A stretch of DNA of 64,000 bases from Pseudomonas sp. ACM7 (GTDB lineage: Bacteria; Pseudomonadota; Gammaproteobacteria; Pseudomonadales; Pseudomonadaceae): positions 4,785,192 through 4,849,191 of the forward strand of contig NZ_CP024866.1 of assembly GCF_004136015.1 (NCBI RefSeq). The letters are read 5' to 3'. Within the stretch, counting starts at the first letter, position 1. Each line of letters begins with the position of its first letter. The notes under the pieces were generated by a model, which saw only the letters and a program-made list of their open reading frames with translations, did not search any database and was not told the origin of the DNA. Of the stretch, positions 24,741 to 34,560 are shown piece by piece. Made by a program: the position numbers and the translations under genes.

Positions 24741-25463
24741 ATGCTGGATCAACTCGATCCCCCAGTCATTGCCCAAGACGATTCGGAGACACTTTCCGAG
24801 AACGTCTTCCGGCGCATTCAGGCGGCCATCGTCAAGGGCGAGATTGCCCCGGGCAGCAAGATCTCCGAGCCGGAACTGGCGCGCACCTATGGCATCAGCC
24901 GCGGGCCGCTGCGTGAGGCGATCCACCGTCTGGAAGGCCAGCGCCTGCTGGTTCGTGTGCCGCACGTCGGCGCGCGGGTAGTTTCGTTGAGCCATGCCGA
25001 GCTGCTGGAACTCTACGAAATCCGCGAATCCCTCGAAGGCATGGCCTGCCGTCTGGCGGCTGAACGCATGACCCTCGAAGAAATCGACGAACTGCGCCGG
25101 GTCCTCGAAACCCATGAGCGCGATGCGGCGTTTCAGGCCGGTGTCGGCTACTACCAGCAGGAAGGCGATTTCGACTTCCATTACCGAATCATCCAGGGCA
25201 GCGGCAACCGCACCCTGACTCAGATGCTCTGCGGCGAGCTCTATCAACTGGTGCGCATGTACCGCATCCAGTTTTCCACCACGCCCAATCGCCCGCGTCA
25301 GGCCTTTGCCGAGCACCACCGAATTCTCGACGCCATCGCCGACCGTGACGGTGAACTGGCCGAGTTGTTGATGCGCCGCCACATCGGCGCCTCCAAACGC
25401 AATATCGCTCGTCACTACCAGGACGGCGCAAACCAGACAGCCACTGAACGAGGTGAGTCATGA
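24741..25463 (+). CDS. GntR-family (FCD) regulator of the methylcitrate operon
   Basis: From the ATG at 24741 the protein is 240 residues: a winged helix at ~20-85 ([39 protein letters not shown]) and an FCD effector domain with [19 protein letters not shown] and conserved metal-type histidines (DFHYRII, AEHHRI). The frame is open much further upstream over the retropepsin promoter region, but only 24741 has a ribosome site and the family start. The stop overlaps the prpB ATG as ATGA. Pseudomonads use this kind of regulator for prp genes; the ligand is likely a methylcitrate-cycle intermediate (inference). Confidence 0.85.
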   Translation: MLDQLDPPVIAQDDSETLSENVFRRIQAAIVKGEIAPGSKISEPELARTYGISRGPLREAIHRLEGQRLLVRVPHVGARVVSLSHAELLELYEIRESLEGMACRLAAERMTLEEIDELRRVLETHERDAAFQAGVGYYQQEGDFDFHYRIIQGSGNRTLTQMLCGELYQLVRMYRIQFSTTPNRPRQAFAEHHRILDAIADRDGELAELLMRRHIGASKRNIARHYQDGANQTATERGES

Positions 25464-26350
25464 GTTCCAACAAGAGCACTCCAGGCCAGCGATTCCGCGA
25501 TGCGGTCGCCAGCGAACATCCGCTGCAAGTGGTCGGCGCGATCAACGCCAATCACGCGCTGCTGGCCAAGCGCGCCGGGTTCAAGGCTATTTATCTGTCG
25601 GGTGGCGGGGTGGCTGCCGGCTCCCTCGGCGTGCCGGACCTGGGCATCACCGGCCTGGACGACGTGCTGACCGACGTGCGCCGCATCACTGACGTCTGCG
25701 ACCTGCCGCTGTTGGTGGACGTGGACACCGGTTTCGGTTCTTCGGCGTTCAACGTCGCGCGCACCGTCAAGTCGATGATCAAGTTCGGCGCGGCGGCGAT
25801 TCACATCGAAGACCAGGTCGGCGCCAAGCGCTGCGGTCACCGTCCTAATAAAGAGATCGTGTCCCTGCAGGAAATGGTCGATCGGATCAAGGCAGCCGTT
25901 GATGCGCGCACCGATGACAGCTTCGTGATCATGGCCCGTACCGACGCCCTGGCGGTGGAAGGTCTGGAATCTGCGCTGGATCGCGCCGCCGCGTGTATCG
26001 AGGCTGGCGCCGACATGATCTTCCCGGAAGCCATCACCGAACTGGACATGTACAAGCTGTTCGCCAGCCGCGTGAAAGCGCCAATCCTGGCCAACATCAC
26101 CGAATTCGGCGCGACGCCGCTGTACACCACCGAGCAACTCGCCGCTGCTGATGTGTCGCTGGTGCTGTACCCGCTGTCGGCGTTCCGCGCGATGAACAAA
26201 GCCGCAGAAAACGTCTACACCGCAATCCGTCGTGACGGCACGCAACAGAACGTCATCGACATCATGCAGACCCGCATGGAGCTTTACGATCGCATCGACT
26301 ACCACACCTTCGAGCAGAAGCTCGATGCGTTGTTTGCGGCGAAGAAGTAA
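25460..26350 (+). CDS. prpB: 2-methylisocitrate lyase
   Basis: The 296 residues match Prp[25 protein letters not shown], the metal-binding [10 protein letters not shown], the catalytic KRCGH near residue 123, and [11 protein letters not shown]. It cleaves 2-methylisocitrate to pyruvate and succinate, the last step of propionate breakdown. Start overlaps the GntR stop (ATGA). A long inverted repeat separates it from prpC. Confidence 0.95.
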   Translation: MSSNKSTPGQRFRDAVASEHPLQVVGAINANHALLAKRAGFKAIYLSGGGVAAGSLGVPDLGITGLDDVLTDVRRITDVCDLPLLVDVDTGFGSSAFNVARTVKSMIKFGAAAIHIEDQVGAKRCGHRPNKEIVSLQEMVDRIKAAVDARTDDSFVIMARTDALAVEGLESALDRAAACIEAGADMIFPEAITELDMYKLFASRVKAPILANITEFGATPLYTTEQLAAADVSLVLYPLSAFRAMNKAAENVYTAIRRDGTQQNVIDIMQTRMELYDRIDYHTFEQKLDALFAAKK

Positions 26351-26365
26351 TGACGAACGCACACT

Positions 26366-26494
26366 TGTAGCAGCTGCCGAGCCTGCGAGGCTGCGTTCGA
26401 GGCCGAAGGACTCGCAAAACCTGGCGACCGCGTATGCAGGTTTTACGACTGCTGCGCAGCCGAACGCAGCCTCGCAGGCTCGACAGCTGCTACG
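26366..26494. repeat. long inverted repeat (family C) between prpB and prpC
   Basis: Arms 26368-26399 and 26461-26492 pair over 32 bases with a single mismatch (a G/A difference). The spacer carries its own shorter stem, AAAACCTG / CAGGTTTT. It is a third hairpin type, unlike families A and B, recognised by TAGCAGCTGCCGAGCCTGCG. Confidence 0.85.
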
Positions 26495-26555
26495 AAAACA
26501 AGATAACCGTGTAGAAATTGCAGATTCCCTAACAAATTCAAGATTGGAGACAGCA

Positions 26556-27683
26556 ATGGCCGAAGCAAAAGTACTCAGTGGCGCCGGGCTCCGTGGCCAG
26601 GTTGCCGGGCAAACCGCACTGTCCACCGTGGGCCAGTCGGGCGCAGGCCTGACCTATCGTGGCTACGACGTTCGCGAACTGGCGGCTGACGCACAATTCG
26701 AAGAAGTGGCCTACCTGCTGCTGTACGGCGAACTGCCGACCAAAACACAACTCGCCGCTTACATCAGCAAACTGAGCAAGCTGCGCGACCTGCCGCAAGC
26801 GCTCAAAGAAGTGCTGGAACGCATCCCCGCCGACGCCCACCCGATGGACGTGATGCGCACCGGTTGCTCGTTCCTGGGCAACATCGAGCCGGAGAAAGAC
26901 TTCTGCGAACAACACGACGTGACTGACCGTTTGCTGGCCGCGTTCCCGGCGATCATGTGCTACTGGTATCGCTTCAGCCATGACGGCAAACGCATCAGCT
27001 GCGTGAGCGACGAACAATCCATCGGCGGCCACTTCCTGCACCTGCTGCACGACAAGAAGCCGAGCGAGTTGCACGTCAAAGTGATGAACGTTTCGCTGAT
27101 CCTCTACGCGGAACACGAGTTCAACGCCTCGACGTTCACCGCACGGGTTTGCGCCTCGACCCTGTCGGACATGTATTCCTGCGTCACGGCGGCTATTGGC
27201 TCGCTGCGCGGTCCGCTGCATGGTGGCGCCAACGAAGCGGCGATGGAAATGATCGAGCGCTTCAGCTCGCCGGAAGAGGCGATCAAAGGCACCCTCGGCA
27301 TGCTCGAGCGCAAGGACAAGATCATGGGCTTCGGTCACGCGATCTATAAGGACAACGATCCGCGCAACGAGGTGATCAAGGGCTGGTCGAAAAAACTCGC
27401 TGACGAAGTGGGCGACACCGTGTTGTTCCCGGTTTCCGAAGCCATCGACAAGACCATGTGGGAACAGAAGAAGCTGTTCCCGAACGCCGACTTCTACCAT
27501 GCGTCGACGTACCACTTCATGGGCATCCCGACCAAGTTGTTCACACCGATTTTCGTTTGCTCGCGCCTGACCGGCTGGGCGGCGCACGTGTTCGAACAAC
27601 GCGCCAACAACCGCATCATCCGCCCGAGCGCCGAGTACGTCGGCGTCGAACAGCGCAAGTTCGTGCCAATCGAACAACGCTGA
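26556..27683 (+). CDS. prpC: 2-methylcitrate synthase
   Basis: From the ATG at 26556 (TTGGAGA upstream) the protein is 375 residues. Citrate-synthase-family blocks are clear: GLTYRGYDVRELAA, the catalytic His in GPLHGGANEAAMEM, GFGHAIYKDNDPR, and the Asp-bearing FYHASTYHFMGI-like segment near the end. It condenses propionyl-CoA with oxaloacetate. The frame opens upstream to 26232, but that part lies across the inverted repeat and the prpB end and is not coding. Confidence 0.94.
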   Translation: MAEAKVLSGAGLRGQVAGQTALSTVGQSGAGLTYRGYDVRELAADAQFEEVAYLLLYGELPTKTQLAAYISKLSKLRDLPQALKEVLERIPADAHPMDVMRTGCSFLGNIEPEKDFCEQHDVTDRLLAAFPAIMCYWYRFSHDGKRISCVSDEQSIGGHFLHLLHDKKPSELHVKVMNVSLILYAEHEFNASTFTARVCASTLSDMYSCVTAAIGSLRGPLHGGANEAAMEMIERFSSPEEAIKGTLGMLERKDKIMGFGHAIYKDNDPRNEVIKGWSKKLADEVGDTVLFPVSEAIDKTMWEQKKLFPNADFYHASTYHFMGIPTKLFTPIFVCSRLTGWAAHVFEQRANNRIIRPSAEYVGVEQRKFVPIEQR

Positions 27684-27729
27684 ATGGTGGGGGCTGACCA
27701 CGCAGGTTGCTGAATGAACCGGGAACCAT

Positions 27730-27819
27730 TGTGGGAGCGGGCTTGCTCGCGAAGACGGACTGACATTCAACATTGATGTCGACTGATACACCGCATTCGC
27801 GAGCAAGCCCGCTCCCACA
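27730..27819. repeat. REP-like hairpin, family A, between prpC and acnD
   Basis: Inverted GTGGGAGCGGGCTTGCTCGC pair around a core with CATTGATGTCGACTG. The prpC-acnD gap (27684-27889) holds nothing else of note. Confidence 0.85.
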
Positions 27820-27889
27820 TTTGACCGAGTTCATTTCAGCGTCGGCGAAAGGCCCCACCTTTTGAAACTACCGTGACCGAGTCCTGACG

Positions 27890-30487
27890 ATGAACACTGA
27901 ATTCCGTAAACCGCTGCCCGGCAGCCATCTGGATTACTTCGACGTCCGTGCGGCTGTCGAAGCCATCCAGCCCGGCGCCTACGACACTCTGCCGTACACC
28001 TCCCGCGTGCTGGCGGAAAACCTGGTGCGTCGCTGCGACCCGGCCACGCTCACCGAATCCCTGAAGCAATTCATCGAGCGCAAACGCGACCTCGACTTCC
28101 CATGGTTCCCGGCCCGCGTGGTGTGCCACGACATTCTCGGCCAGACCGCTTTGGTCGACCTCGCCGGCCTGCGCGACGCCATCGCCCTGCAAGGTGGCGA
28201 CCCGGCGCAAGTGAACCCGGTGGTGCCGACGCAATTGATCGTCGACCACTCCCTGGCCGTCGAGCGCGGTGGCTTCGATCCGGAGGCGTTCGAGAAGAAC
28301 CGCGCCATCGAAGACCGTCGCAACGAAGACCGTTTCCACTTCATCAACTGGACCAAAAAGGCCTTCAAGAACGTTGATGTGATTCCGCCGGGCAACGGGA
28401 TCATGCACCAGATCAACCTGGAGAAAATGTCTCCGGTGATCCAGGTGCGTGACGGTGTGGCGTTCCCCGACACGTGCGTCGGTACCGATAGTCACACCCC
28501 GCATGTCGATGCGCTGGGCGTGATCGCGATCGGTGTCGGCGGCCTGGAAGCTGAAAGCGTGATGCTTGGCCGCGCGTCGTGGATGCGTCTGCCGGAAAGC
28601 GTCGGCGTCGAATTAACGGGCAAGCTGCAACCGGGCATCACCGCCACCGACATGGTGCTGGCGCTGACCGAGTTCCTGCGTCAGCAAAAAGTCGTCGGTG
28701 CGTGGCTGGAGTTCTTCGGCGAAGGCGCCTCCGCGTTGACTCTGGGCGATCGTGCGACCATCTCCAACATGGCCCCGGAATACGGCGCCACCGCAGCGAT
28801 GTTCTACATCGACCAGCAGACCATCGACTACCTCAAACTTACTGGCCGTGAAGACGAGCAAGTGCAGTTGGTCGAGAACTACGCCAAGCAAACCGGCCTC
28901 TGGGCTGACAGCTTGAAGAATGCGCAATACGAGCGCGGGTTGACCTTTGACCTGTCCTCGGTGGTGCGCAACATGGCCGGCCCGAGCAACCCGCACGCTC
29001 GCGTTGCGACCTCGGACCTCGCCGCCCAAGGCATTTCCGGCCAGTGGACCGAAGTGCCCGGCCAGATGCCGGACGGCGCGGTGATCATCGCCGCCATCAC
29101 CAGTTGCACCAACACCAGCAACCCGCGCAACGTCATCGCCGCCGGTCTGCTGGCGCGCAATGCCAACAAGCTCGGGTTGACCCGCAAGCCGTGGGTCAAA
29201 TCGTCTCTGGCGCCGGGTTCGAAAACCGTGGCGCTGTACCTGGACGAAGCCGGCCTGACCACCGAACTGGAGCAACTCGGTTTCGGCATCGTCGCCTTCG
29301 CCTGTACCACGTGCAACGGCATGTCCGGCGCGCTGGACCCGGTGATCCAGCAAGAGATCATCGACCGCGACTTGTACGCCACCGCCGTACTCTCCGGCAA
29401 CCGCAACTTCGACGGCCGGATCCACCCGTACGCCAAGAACGCCTTCCTCGCGTCGCCGCCGTTGGTGGTCGCTTACGCCATCGCCGGCACCATCCGTTTC
29501 GACATCGAAAAAGATGTGCTGGGTCTGGACGCCGACGGCAAGGAAATTCGCCTGAAAGACATCTGGCCGAGCGACGAAGAGATCGACGCGGTGGTGAAAG
29601 CGTCGGTCAAGCCGGAGCAGTTCCGTCAGGTCTACATCCCGATGTTCGCCATCCACGAAGACACCGGCCCGAAAGTGACGCCGCTGTACGACTGGCGCGA
29701 GATGAGCACCTACATCCGCCGTCCGCCGTACTGGGAAGGCGCGCTGGCCGGTGCACGTCCGCTCAAGGGCATGCGCCCGCTGGCAGTGCTGCCGGACAAT
29801 ATCACCACCGATCACCTGTCGCCGTCGAACGCGATCATGCTCGACAGCGCCGCCGGCGAATACCTGGCGAAAATGGGCCTGCCGGAAGAGGACTTCAACT
29901 CTTACGCAACTCATAGGGGCGACCATTTGACTGCGCAGCGCGCCACCTTCGCCAACCCGAAACTGTTCAACGAAATGGTTCAGGAAAACGGCAAGGTCAA
30001 ACAGGGTTCGCTGGCTCGCGTCGAGCCGGAAGGGCAGGTTATGCGCATGTGGGAAGCCATCGAAACCTACATGGAACGCAAGCAGCCGCTGATCATCATC
30101 GCCGGCGCCGACTACGGTCAGGGTTCGTCCCGCGACTGGGCGGCCAAAGGTGTGCGTCTGGCGGGTGTGGAAGCGATTGCAGCCGAAGGCTTCGAGCGCA
30201 TTCACCGCACCAACCTGGTGGGCATGGGTGTGCTGCCGCTGGAGTTCAAACCGGGCACCGACCGCAAAACCTTGGGCATCGATGGCAGCGAAACCTACGA
30301 CGTGATCGGTGAGCGCACCCCGCGTGCCGAGCTGACGCTGGTGATCAACCGCAAGAACGGCGAACGCGTCGAAGTGCCGGTGACCTGCCGCCTCGACACC
30401 GCCGAAGAAGTGTCGATCTATGAGGCGGGCGGCGTGCTGCAACGCTTCGCTCAGGACTTCCTCGAAGAATCGGCGGTTGCCGTTTAA
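27890..30487 (+). CDS. acnD: Fe/S-dependent 2-methylcitrate dehydratase AcnD
   Basis: The 865 residues belong to the aconitase family with cluster cysteines in TSCTNTSNP (near residue 405) and CTTCNG (near 471-474). The swivel-domain GADYGQGSSRDWAAKG and an ESVMLGRA/WM pattern are also present. It is shorter than AcnA and adjacent to prpF, which together identify AcnD. It dehydrates 2-methylcitrate to trans-2-methylaconitate, which PrpF then isomerises. It duplicates the dehydration step also assigned to PrpD further down the operon. Confidence 0.92.
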   Translation: MNTEFRKPLPGSHLDYFDVRAAVEAIQPGAYDTLPYTSRVLAENLVRRCDPATLTESLKQFIERKRDLDFPWFPARVVCHDILGQTALVDLAGLRDAIALQGGDPAQVNPVVPTQLIVDHSLAVERGGFDPEAFEKNRAIEDRRNEDRFHFINWTKKAFKNVDVIPPGNGIMHQINLEKMSPVIQVRDGVAFPDTCVGTDSHTPHVDALGVIAIGVGGLEAESVMLGRASWMRLPESVGVELTGKLQPGITATDMVLALTEFLRQQKVVGAWLEFFGEGASALTLGDRATISNMAPEYGATAAMFYIDQQTIDYLKLTGREDEQVQLVENYAKQTGLWADSLKNAQYERGLTFDLSSVVRNMAGPSNPHARVATSDLAAQGISGQWTEVPGQMPDGAVIIAAITSCTNTSNPRNVIAAGLLARNANKLGLTRKPWVKSSLAPGSKTVALYLDEAGLTTELEQLGFGIVAFACTTCNGMSGALDPVIQQEIIDRDLYATAVLSGNRNFDGRIHPYAKNAFLASPPLVVAYAIAGTIRFDIEKDVLGLDADGKEIRLKDIWPSDEEIDAVVKASVKPEQFRQVYIPMFAIHEDTGPKVTPLYDWREMSTYIRRPPYWEGALAGARPLKGMRPLAVLPDNITTDHLSPSNAIMLDSAAGEYLAKMGLPEEDFNSYATHRGDHLTAQRATFANPKLFNEMVQENGKVKQGSLARVEPEGQVMRMWEAIETYMERKQPLIIIAGADYGQGSSRDWAAKGVRLAGVEAIAAEGFERIHRTNLVGMGVLPLEFKPGTDRKTLGIDGSETYDVIGERTPRAELTLVINRKNGERVEVPVTCRLDTAEEVSIYEAGGVLQRFAQDFLEESAVAV

Positions 30488-30541
30488 CACGATGAGTTCG
30501 GGCGGGGCCATGCGGTCCCGCTCGATCCTAAAAGGAACATC

Positions 30542-31744
30542 ATGGCTCACGCACCTCAAATCGCCCCTCAAATTAAAATCGCCGCCACCTACATGCGCGG
30601 CGGCACCAGTAAAGGCGTGTTCTTCAGCCTGAAAGACCTGCCCGAAGCAGCACAGGTTCCCGGCCCGGCTCGCGATGCCTTGTTGCTGCGGGTGATCGGC
30701 AGCCCCGATCCGTACGACAAGCAAATCGACGGCATGGGCGGCGCGACCTCCAGCACCAGCAAAACCGTGATCCTGTCCAAAAGCATCAAGGCCGATCACG
30801 ATGTCGATTACCTGTTCGGTCAGGTGTCCATCGACAAGCCTTTCGTCGATTGGAGCGGCAACTGCGGCAACCTGTCGGCAGCGGTCGGTTCGTTCGCCAT
30901 CAGCAATGGTTTGGTGGACGCCAGCCGCATCCCGCACAACGGCGTTGCCGTGGTTCGCGTGTGGCAGGCCAACATCGGCAAGACCATCATCGCCCACGTG
31001 CCGATCACCAATGGTGAAGTGCAGGAAACCGGTGATTTCGAACTCGACGGCGTGACCTTTCCGGCCGCTGAAGTACAGGTCGAATTCATGGACCCGGCGG
31101 CGGAAGAAGAGGGCGGCGGTGGTTCGATGTTCCCTACCGGCAACCTGGTGGATGACCTCGAAGTGCCCGGCGTCGGAACCTTCAAGGCGACCATGATCAA
31201 TGCCGGTATTCCGACGATTTTCGTCAACGCCGAAGACATCGGTTACACCGGCACTGAGCTGCAAGGCGCGATCAACAGTGATCCGAAAGCGCTGCTGATG
31301 TTTGAAACCATTCGGGCTTACGGCGCATTGCGCATGGGCCTGATCAAGGATCTGGACGAAGCGGCCAAGCGTCAGCACACGCCTAAGGTTGCCTTTGTGG
31401 CCAAGCCTGCGGACTACGTTGCTTCGAGTGGTAAAGCGATTGCGGCGGGTGATGTCGATCTGCTGGTGCGGGCGCTGTCCATGGGCAAATTGCACCACGC
31501 GATGATGGGCACGGCGGCGGTGGCCATCGGTACTGCCGCGGCGATTTCCGGCACGCTGGTGAACCTCGCAGCGGGTGGTATCGAACGCAATGCCGTGCGC
31601 TTTGGGCATCCGTCCGGCACGTTGCGCGTGGGTGCTGAGGCGAGCCAGGTGAACGGCGAGTGGACCGTGAACAAAGCCATCATGAGCCGCAGTGCGCGGG
31701 TGTTGATGGAAGGCTTTGTCCGTATTCCGGGCGACTCTTTCTAA
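30542..31744 (+). CDS. prpF: 2-methylaconitate cis-trans isomerase PrpF
   Basis: 400 residues with the PrpF start pattern IAATYMRGGTSKGVFF and the conserved SGNCGNLSAAVGSFA. The fold is that of diaminopimelate epimerase. PrpF converts trans-2-methylaconitate, the AcnD product, to the cis isomer. A clear AAAAGGAA ribosome site lies before the ATG; the acnD gap is 54 bases. Confidence 0.93.
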   Translation: MAHAPQIAPQIKIAATYMRGGTSKGVFFSLKDLPEAAQVPGPARDALLLRVIGSPDPYDKQIDGMGGATSSTSKTVILSKSIKADHDVDYLFGQVSIDKPFVDWSGNCGNLSAAVGSFAISNGLVDASRIPHNGVAVVRVWQANIGKTIIAHVPITNGEVQETGDFELDGVTFPAAEVQVEFMDPAAEEEGGGGSMFPTGNLVDDLEVPGVGTFKATMINAGIPTIFVNAEDIGYTGTELQGAINSDPKALLMFETIRAYGALRMGLIKDLDEAAKRQHTPKVAFVAKPADYVASSGKAIAAGDVDLLVRALSMGKLHHAMMGTAAVAIGTAAAISGTLVNLAAGGIERNAVRFGHPSGTLRVGAEASQVNGEWTVNKAIMSRSARVLMEGFVRIPGDSF

Positions 31745-31758
31745 CCGACACATACCTT

Positions 31759-31842
31759 GTAGGAGCTGCCGAAGGCTGCGATCTTTTGATCTTGCCTATT
31801 AAAAGCAATATCAAAAGATCGCAGCCTTCGGCAGCTCCTACA
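31759..31842. repeat. REP-like hairpin, family B, between prpF and prpD
   Basis: Inverted GTAGGAGCTGCCGAAGGCTG / CGATCTTTTGATC arms. The 192-base gap between prpF and prpD is mostly this element. Confidence 0.85.
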
Positions 31843-31936
31843 TTTGATCCCGTTGCCAAAATAAGAAAGCAGTAACCCGCTGAGTTTGCCCTGAACCGAG
31901 GTCCCATTAACGAACCACTTCAAGAGTGAATCGAAC

Positions 31937-33421
31937 ATGAGCACCAACGTCGACCTGAACAACCGCCCCGACTACGACACGGTCCTGCAGGACATTGCCG
32001 ACTACGTCCTCAACTTCAAGATCCAATCCGTCGAAGCCCTCGACACCGCCCGCAACTGCCTGATGGACACGTTGGGCTGTGGCCTGCTGGCCCTGCGCTT
32101 TCCCGAATGCACCAAACACCTTGGCCCCATGGTGGAAGGCACCGTCGTCCCGTTCGGCGCGCGCGTCCCCGGCACCAGTTATCGCCTCGACCCGGTCAAG
32201 GCAGCGTGGGACATTGGCTGCATCGTTCGCTGGCTCGATTACAACGACACCTGGCTCGCCGCCGAATGGGGCCATCCGTCCGATAACCTCGGCGGCATTC
32301 TCGCGGTGGCCGATCATCTTTCGCAAAAACGCGTGGCCAATGGCGACGCGCCGCTGACCGTTCGCGTGGTACTCGAAGCCATGATCATGGCTCACGAAAT
32401 CCAGGGCGTGATCGCGCTGGAAAACTCATTCAATCGCGTAGGCCTTGATCACGTCATCCTGGTGAAAGTCGCCTCGACTGCTGTCACCGCCAAGCTGATG
32501 GGCGCCAATCGAGAGCAACTGTTGTCCGCGTTGTCTCACGCCTTCGCCGACGGACAGGCGCTGCGCACTTACCGTCATGCACCCAATGCCGGGTCACGAA
32601 AATCCTGGGCCGCAGGCGACGCGTCCAGCCGTGGCGTGCGTCTGGCGGACATCGCAATGCGTGGCGAGATGGGCATCCCCGGCGTACTGACCGCCAAACA
32701 GTGGGGCTTCTACGACGTGCTGTTCAGCCACACCAACAACGACCTGGCGCTCAAGCCCGAAGACAAGCGCGCGTTCAGCTTCTCCCAACCATACGGCAGC
32801 TACGTGATGGAAAACGTGCTGTTCAAAATCAGCTTCCCTGCCGAATTCCACGCGCAAACGGCCTGCGAAGCGGCCGTGACGTTGCACCCGCACGTCAGAA
32901 ATCGCCTGCACGAAATCGACAAAATCGTCATCACCACCCACGAATCGGCGATCCGCATCATCTCCAAGGTCGGCCCGCTGGCCAATGCTGCGGACCGTGA
33001 CCATTGCATCCAGTACATGACGGCCGTGCCGCTGGTGTTCGGCAATCTGGTGGCCGAGCAGTACGAGGATGACTTCCACGCGGCGCACCCGATCATCGAC
33101 GTGCTGCGCGAAAAAATGGTCATCGTCGAAGACCCACGCTACACCCGCGAATACCTGGAGGCTGATAAGCGCTCCATCGCCAATGCAATACAAGTGTTCT
33201 TCAAGGATGGCTCCAGCACCGAGAACGTGTTGGTGGAGTACCCGATCGGCCATCGCCGTCGCCGCACCGACGGCATTGCGCTGCTGGAAGACAAGTTCAA
33301 GGCCAACCTGGCGACCCGCTTCAACGCCCAACGCAGCGCCGAGATTTTTGCGTTGTGCAAGGATCAGGCTGCGCTTGAGGCGACACCGGTGAACCGGTTT
33401 GTCGACCTGTTCGTCATTTGA
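31937..33421 (+). CDS. prpD: 2-methylcitrate dehydratase PrpD
   Basis: 494 residues with the MmgE/PrpD fold: [55 protein letters not shown] segment and [18 protein letters not shown]. It dehydrates 2-methylcitrate without an iron-sulfur cluster. Having both PrpD and AcnD-PrpF is common in Pseudomonas. It is the last gene of the operon. Confidence 0.93.
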   Translation: MSTNVDLNNRPDYDTVLQDIADYVLNFKIQSVEALDTARNCLMDTLGCGLLALRFPECTKHLGPMVEGTVVPFGARVPGTSYRLDPVKAAWDIGCIVRWLDYNDTWLAAEWGHPSDNLGGILAVADHLSQKRVANGDAPLTVRVVLEAMIMAHEIQGVIALENSFNRVGLDHVILVKVASTAVTAKLMGANREQLLSALSHAFADGQALRTYRHAPNAGSRKSWAAGDASSRGVRLADIAMRGEMGIPGVLTAKQWGFYDVLFSHTNNDLALKPEDKRAFSFSQPYGSYVMENVLFKISFPAEFHAQTACEAAVTLHPHVRNRLHEIDKIVITTHESAIRIISKVGPLANAADRDHCIQYMTAVPLVFGNLVAEQYEDDFHAAHPIIDVLREKMVIVEDPRYTREYLEADKRSIANAIQVFFKDGSSTENVLVEYPIGHRRRRTDGIALLEDKFKANLATRFNAQRSAEIFALCKDQAALEATPVNRFVDLFVI

Positions 33422-33443
33422 TCGGATAAACACCAATCCCCCC

Positions 33444-33523
33444 GGAGCTGCCGAAGGCTGCGATCTTTTGATCTTCGCTTTTAAAAGCAGAATCAAGAGA
33501 TCGCAGCCTTCGGCAGCTCCTAC
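33444..33523. repeat. REP-like hairpin, family B, after prpD
   Basis: Inverted GGAGCTGCCGAAGGCTGCG arms around a short TTTTAAAAGC core between prpD and the convergent exporter gene. Probably a shared transcript end. Confidence 0.82.
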
Positions 33524-33535
33524 GCGTGCCCGTGT

Positions 33536-34468
33536 TTATCCGTTGAGCCATTTTTCGATGGGCAATTTGGTGATCGCAAACCCCGTCAGCAAAATCGCCG
33601 AGTACATCATCAGTTCCCGGGACAAGGTTTGCCCCTCGTACCAGGCACCGATGATCACCGCGAACACCGGAAAAATGATGAACACAAACGACAGAATGAT
33701 CGGGCTCAGCCGCTTGAGTAGCAGGAAGTAAACGATAAACCCGCCCACCGACGCCACCAGCCCCAGATAGAGCAGGGCGCTCCACGAACGCGCGGTGATG
33801 GCATCGAACACCGGTGCTTCGACATTCAATCCGGCGACAAACAGCATCAGCCCGGCAATGCCAATCGGCAGCGTGTTGTAGGTAATTACGCTGATCGCCG
33901 TACCGTGTTTTTTCGTCACCACGTAACACAGCGCATGCATCACCGCGGCGCAGAGGATCGCCAATACCCCAAACATTTCGGCATGGTCCAGATGCAGCCC
34001 TTGGCTGCGGATGATCATGAACAGGCTGCCGAAACCGATGGCGATGCCTAGCATTTGCGAGGGGTAGACTTTCTCCCGCAGAAACAGCGCGGAAAACAGC
34101 AGGATGAACACCGGCATGCAGCTGAACAGCAGCGCCGTCAGGCCGGACGAAACGTGCATCTCGCCGTAGTTGAGCAAGTAATACGGCAGGCTGAAATACG
34201 TCAACGTGACGAAGACAAAGAACCAGCGACTTTCTCTGGGAAACAACAATGGTTCACGACGGATCAGGGCGAAGCCGAGAAATAGCGGGAAGGCGATGAG
34301 GAACCGCAGGCCGGCGGCGGTCAGTGGCGGCACGCTTTCAACGGCAATCTTGATCCCCAGCCACGTGGTGCCCCAGCTCAGGCACACGATCAGGAACAGC
34401 ACGCTGGTGACCAAGGCGGCGAGCCAGGGTTTTGCGGTACATGAAGGTGCACTGACGGCAATGGACAT
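33536..34468 (-). CDS. EamA/DMT-family metabolite exporter
   Basis: From the ATG at 34468 (AGGAG seven bases upstream) 310 residues with about ten hydrophobic helices in two EamA repeats, starting VLFLIVCLSWGTTWLGIKIAVESVPP. EamA proteins export amino acids or other small metabolites. A MocR-type regulator is encoded divergently 92 bases away and probably controls it. Confidence 0.82.
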   Translation of the reverse strand: MSIAVSAPSCTAKPWLAALVTSVLFLIVCLSWGTTWLGIKIAVESVPPLTAAGLRFLIAFPLFLGFALIRREPLLFPRESRWFFVFVTLTYFSLPYYLLNYGEMHVSSGLTALLFSCMPVFILLFSALFLREKVYPSQMLGIAIGFGSLFMIIRSQGLHLDHAEMFGVLAILCAAVMHALCYVVTKKHGTAISVITYNTLPIGIAGLMLFVAGLNVEAPVFDAITARSWSALLYLGLVASVGGFIVYFLLLKRLSPIILSFVFIIFPVFAVIIGAWYEGQTLSRELMMYSAILLTGFAITKLPIEKWLNG

Positions 34469-34560
34469 GAGCGAGCTCCTTTTATGTTCGGAATTGACCT
34501 TCATCTGCAAAAGGTCTATCCCTGATTGAACCTGTTTCAAGCACGCTATTCGGGGCTGGA

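Noticed and set aside
28613..31753. A 1046-residue open frame on the minus strand opposite acnD and prpF
   Set aside because: It is an antisense shadow of GC-rich codon usage; the plus strand encodes two well conserved enzymes there and the antisense protein shows no family pattern.
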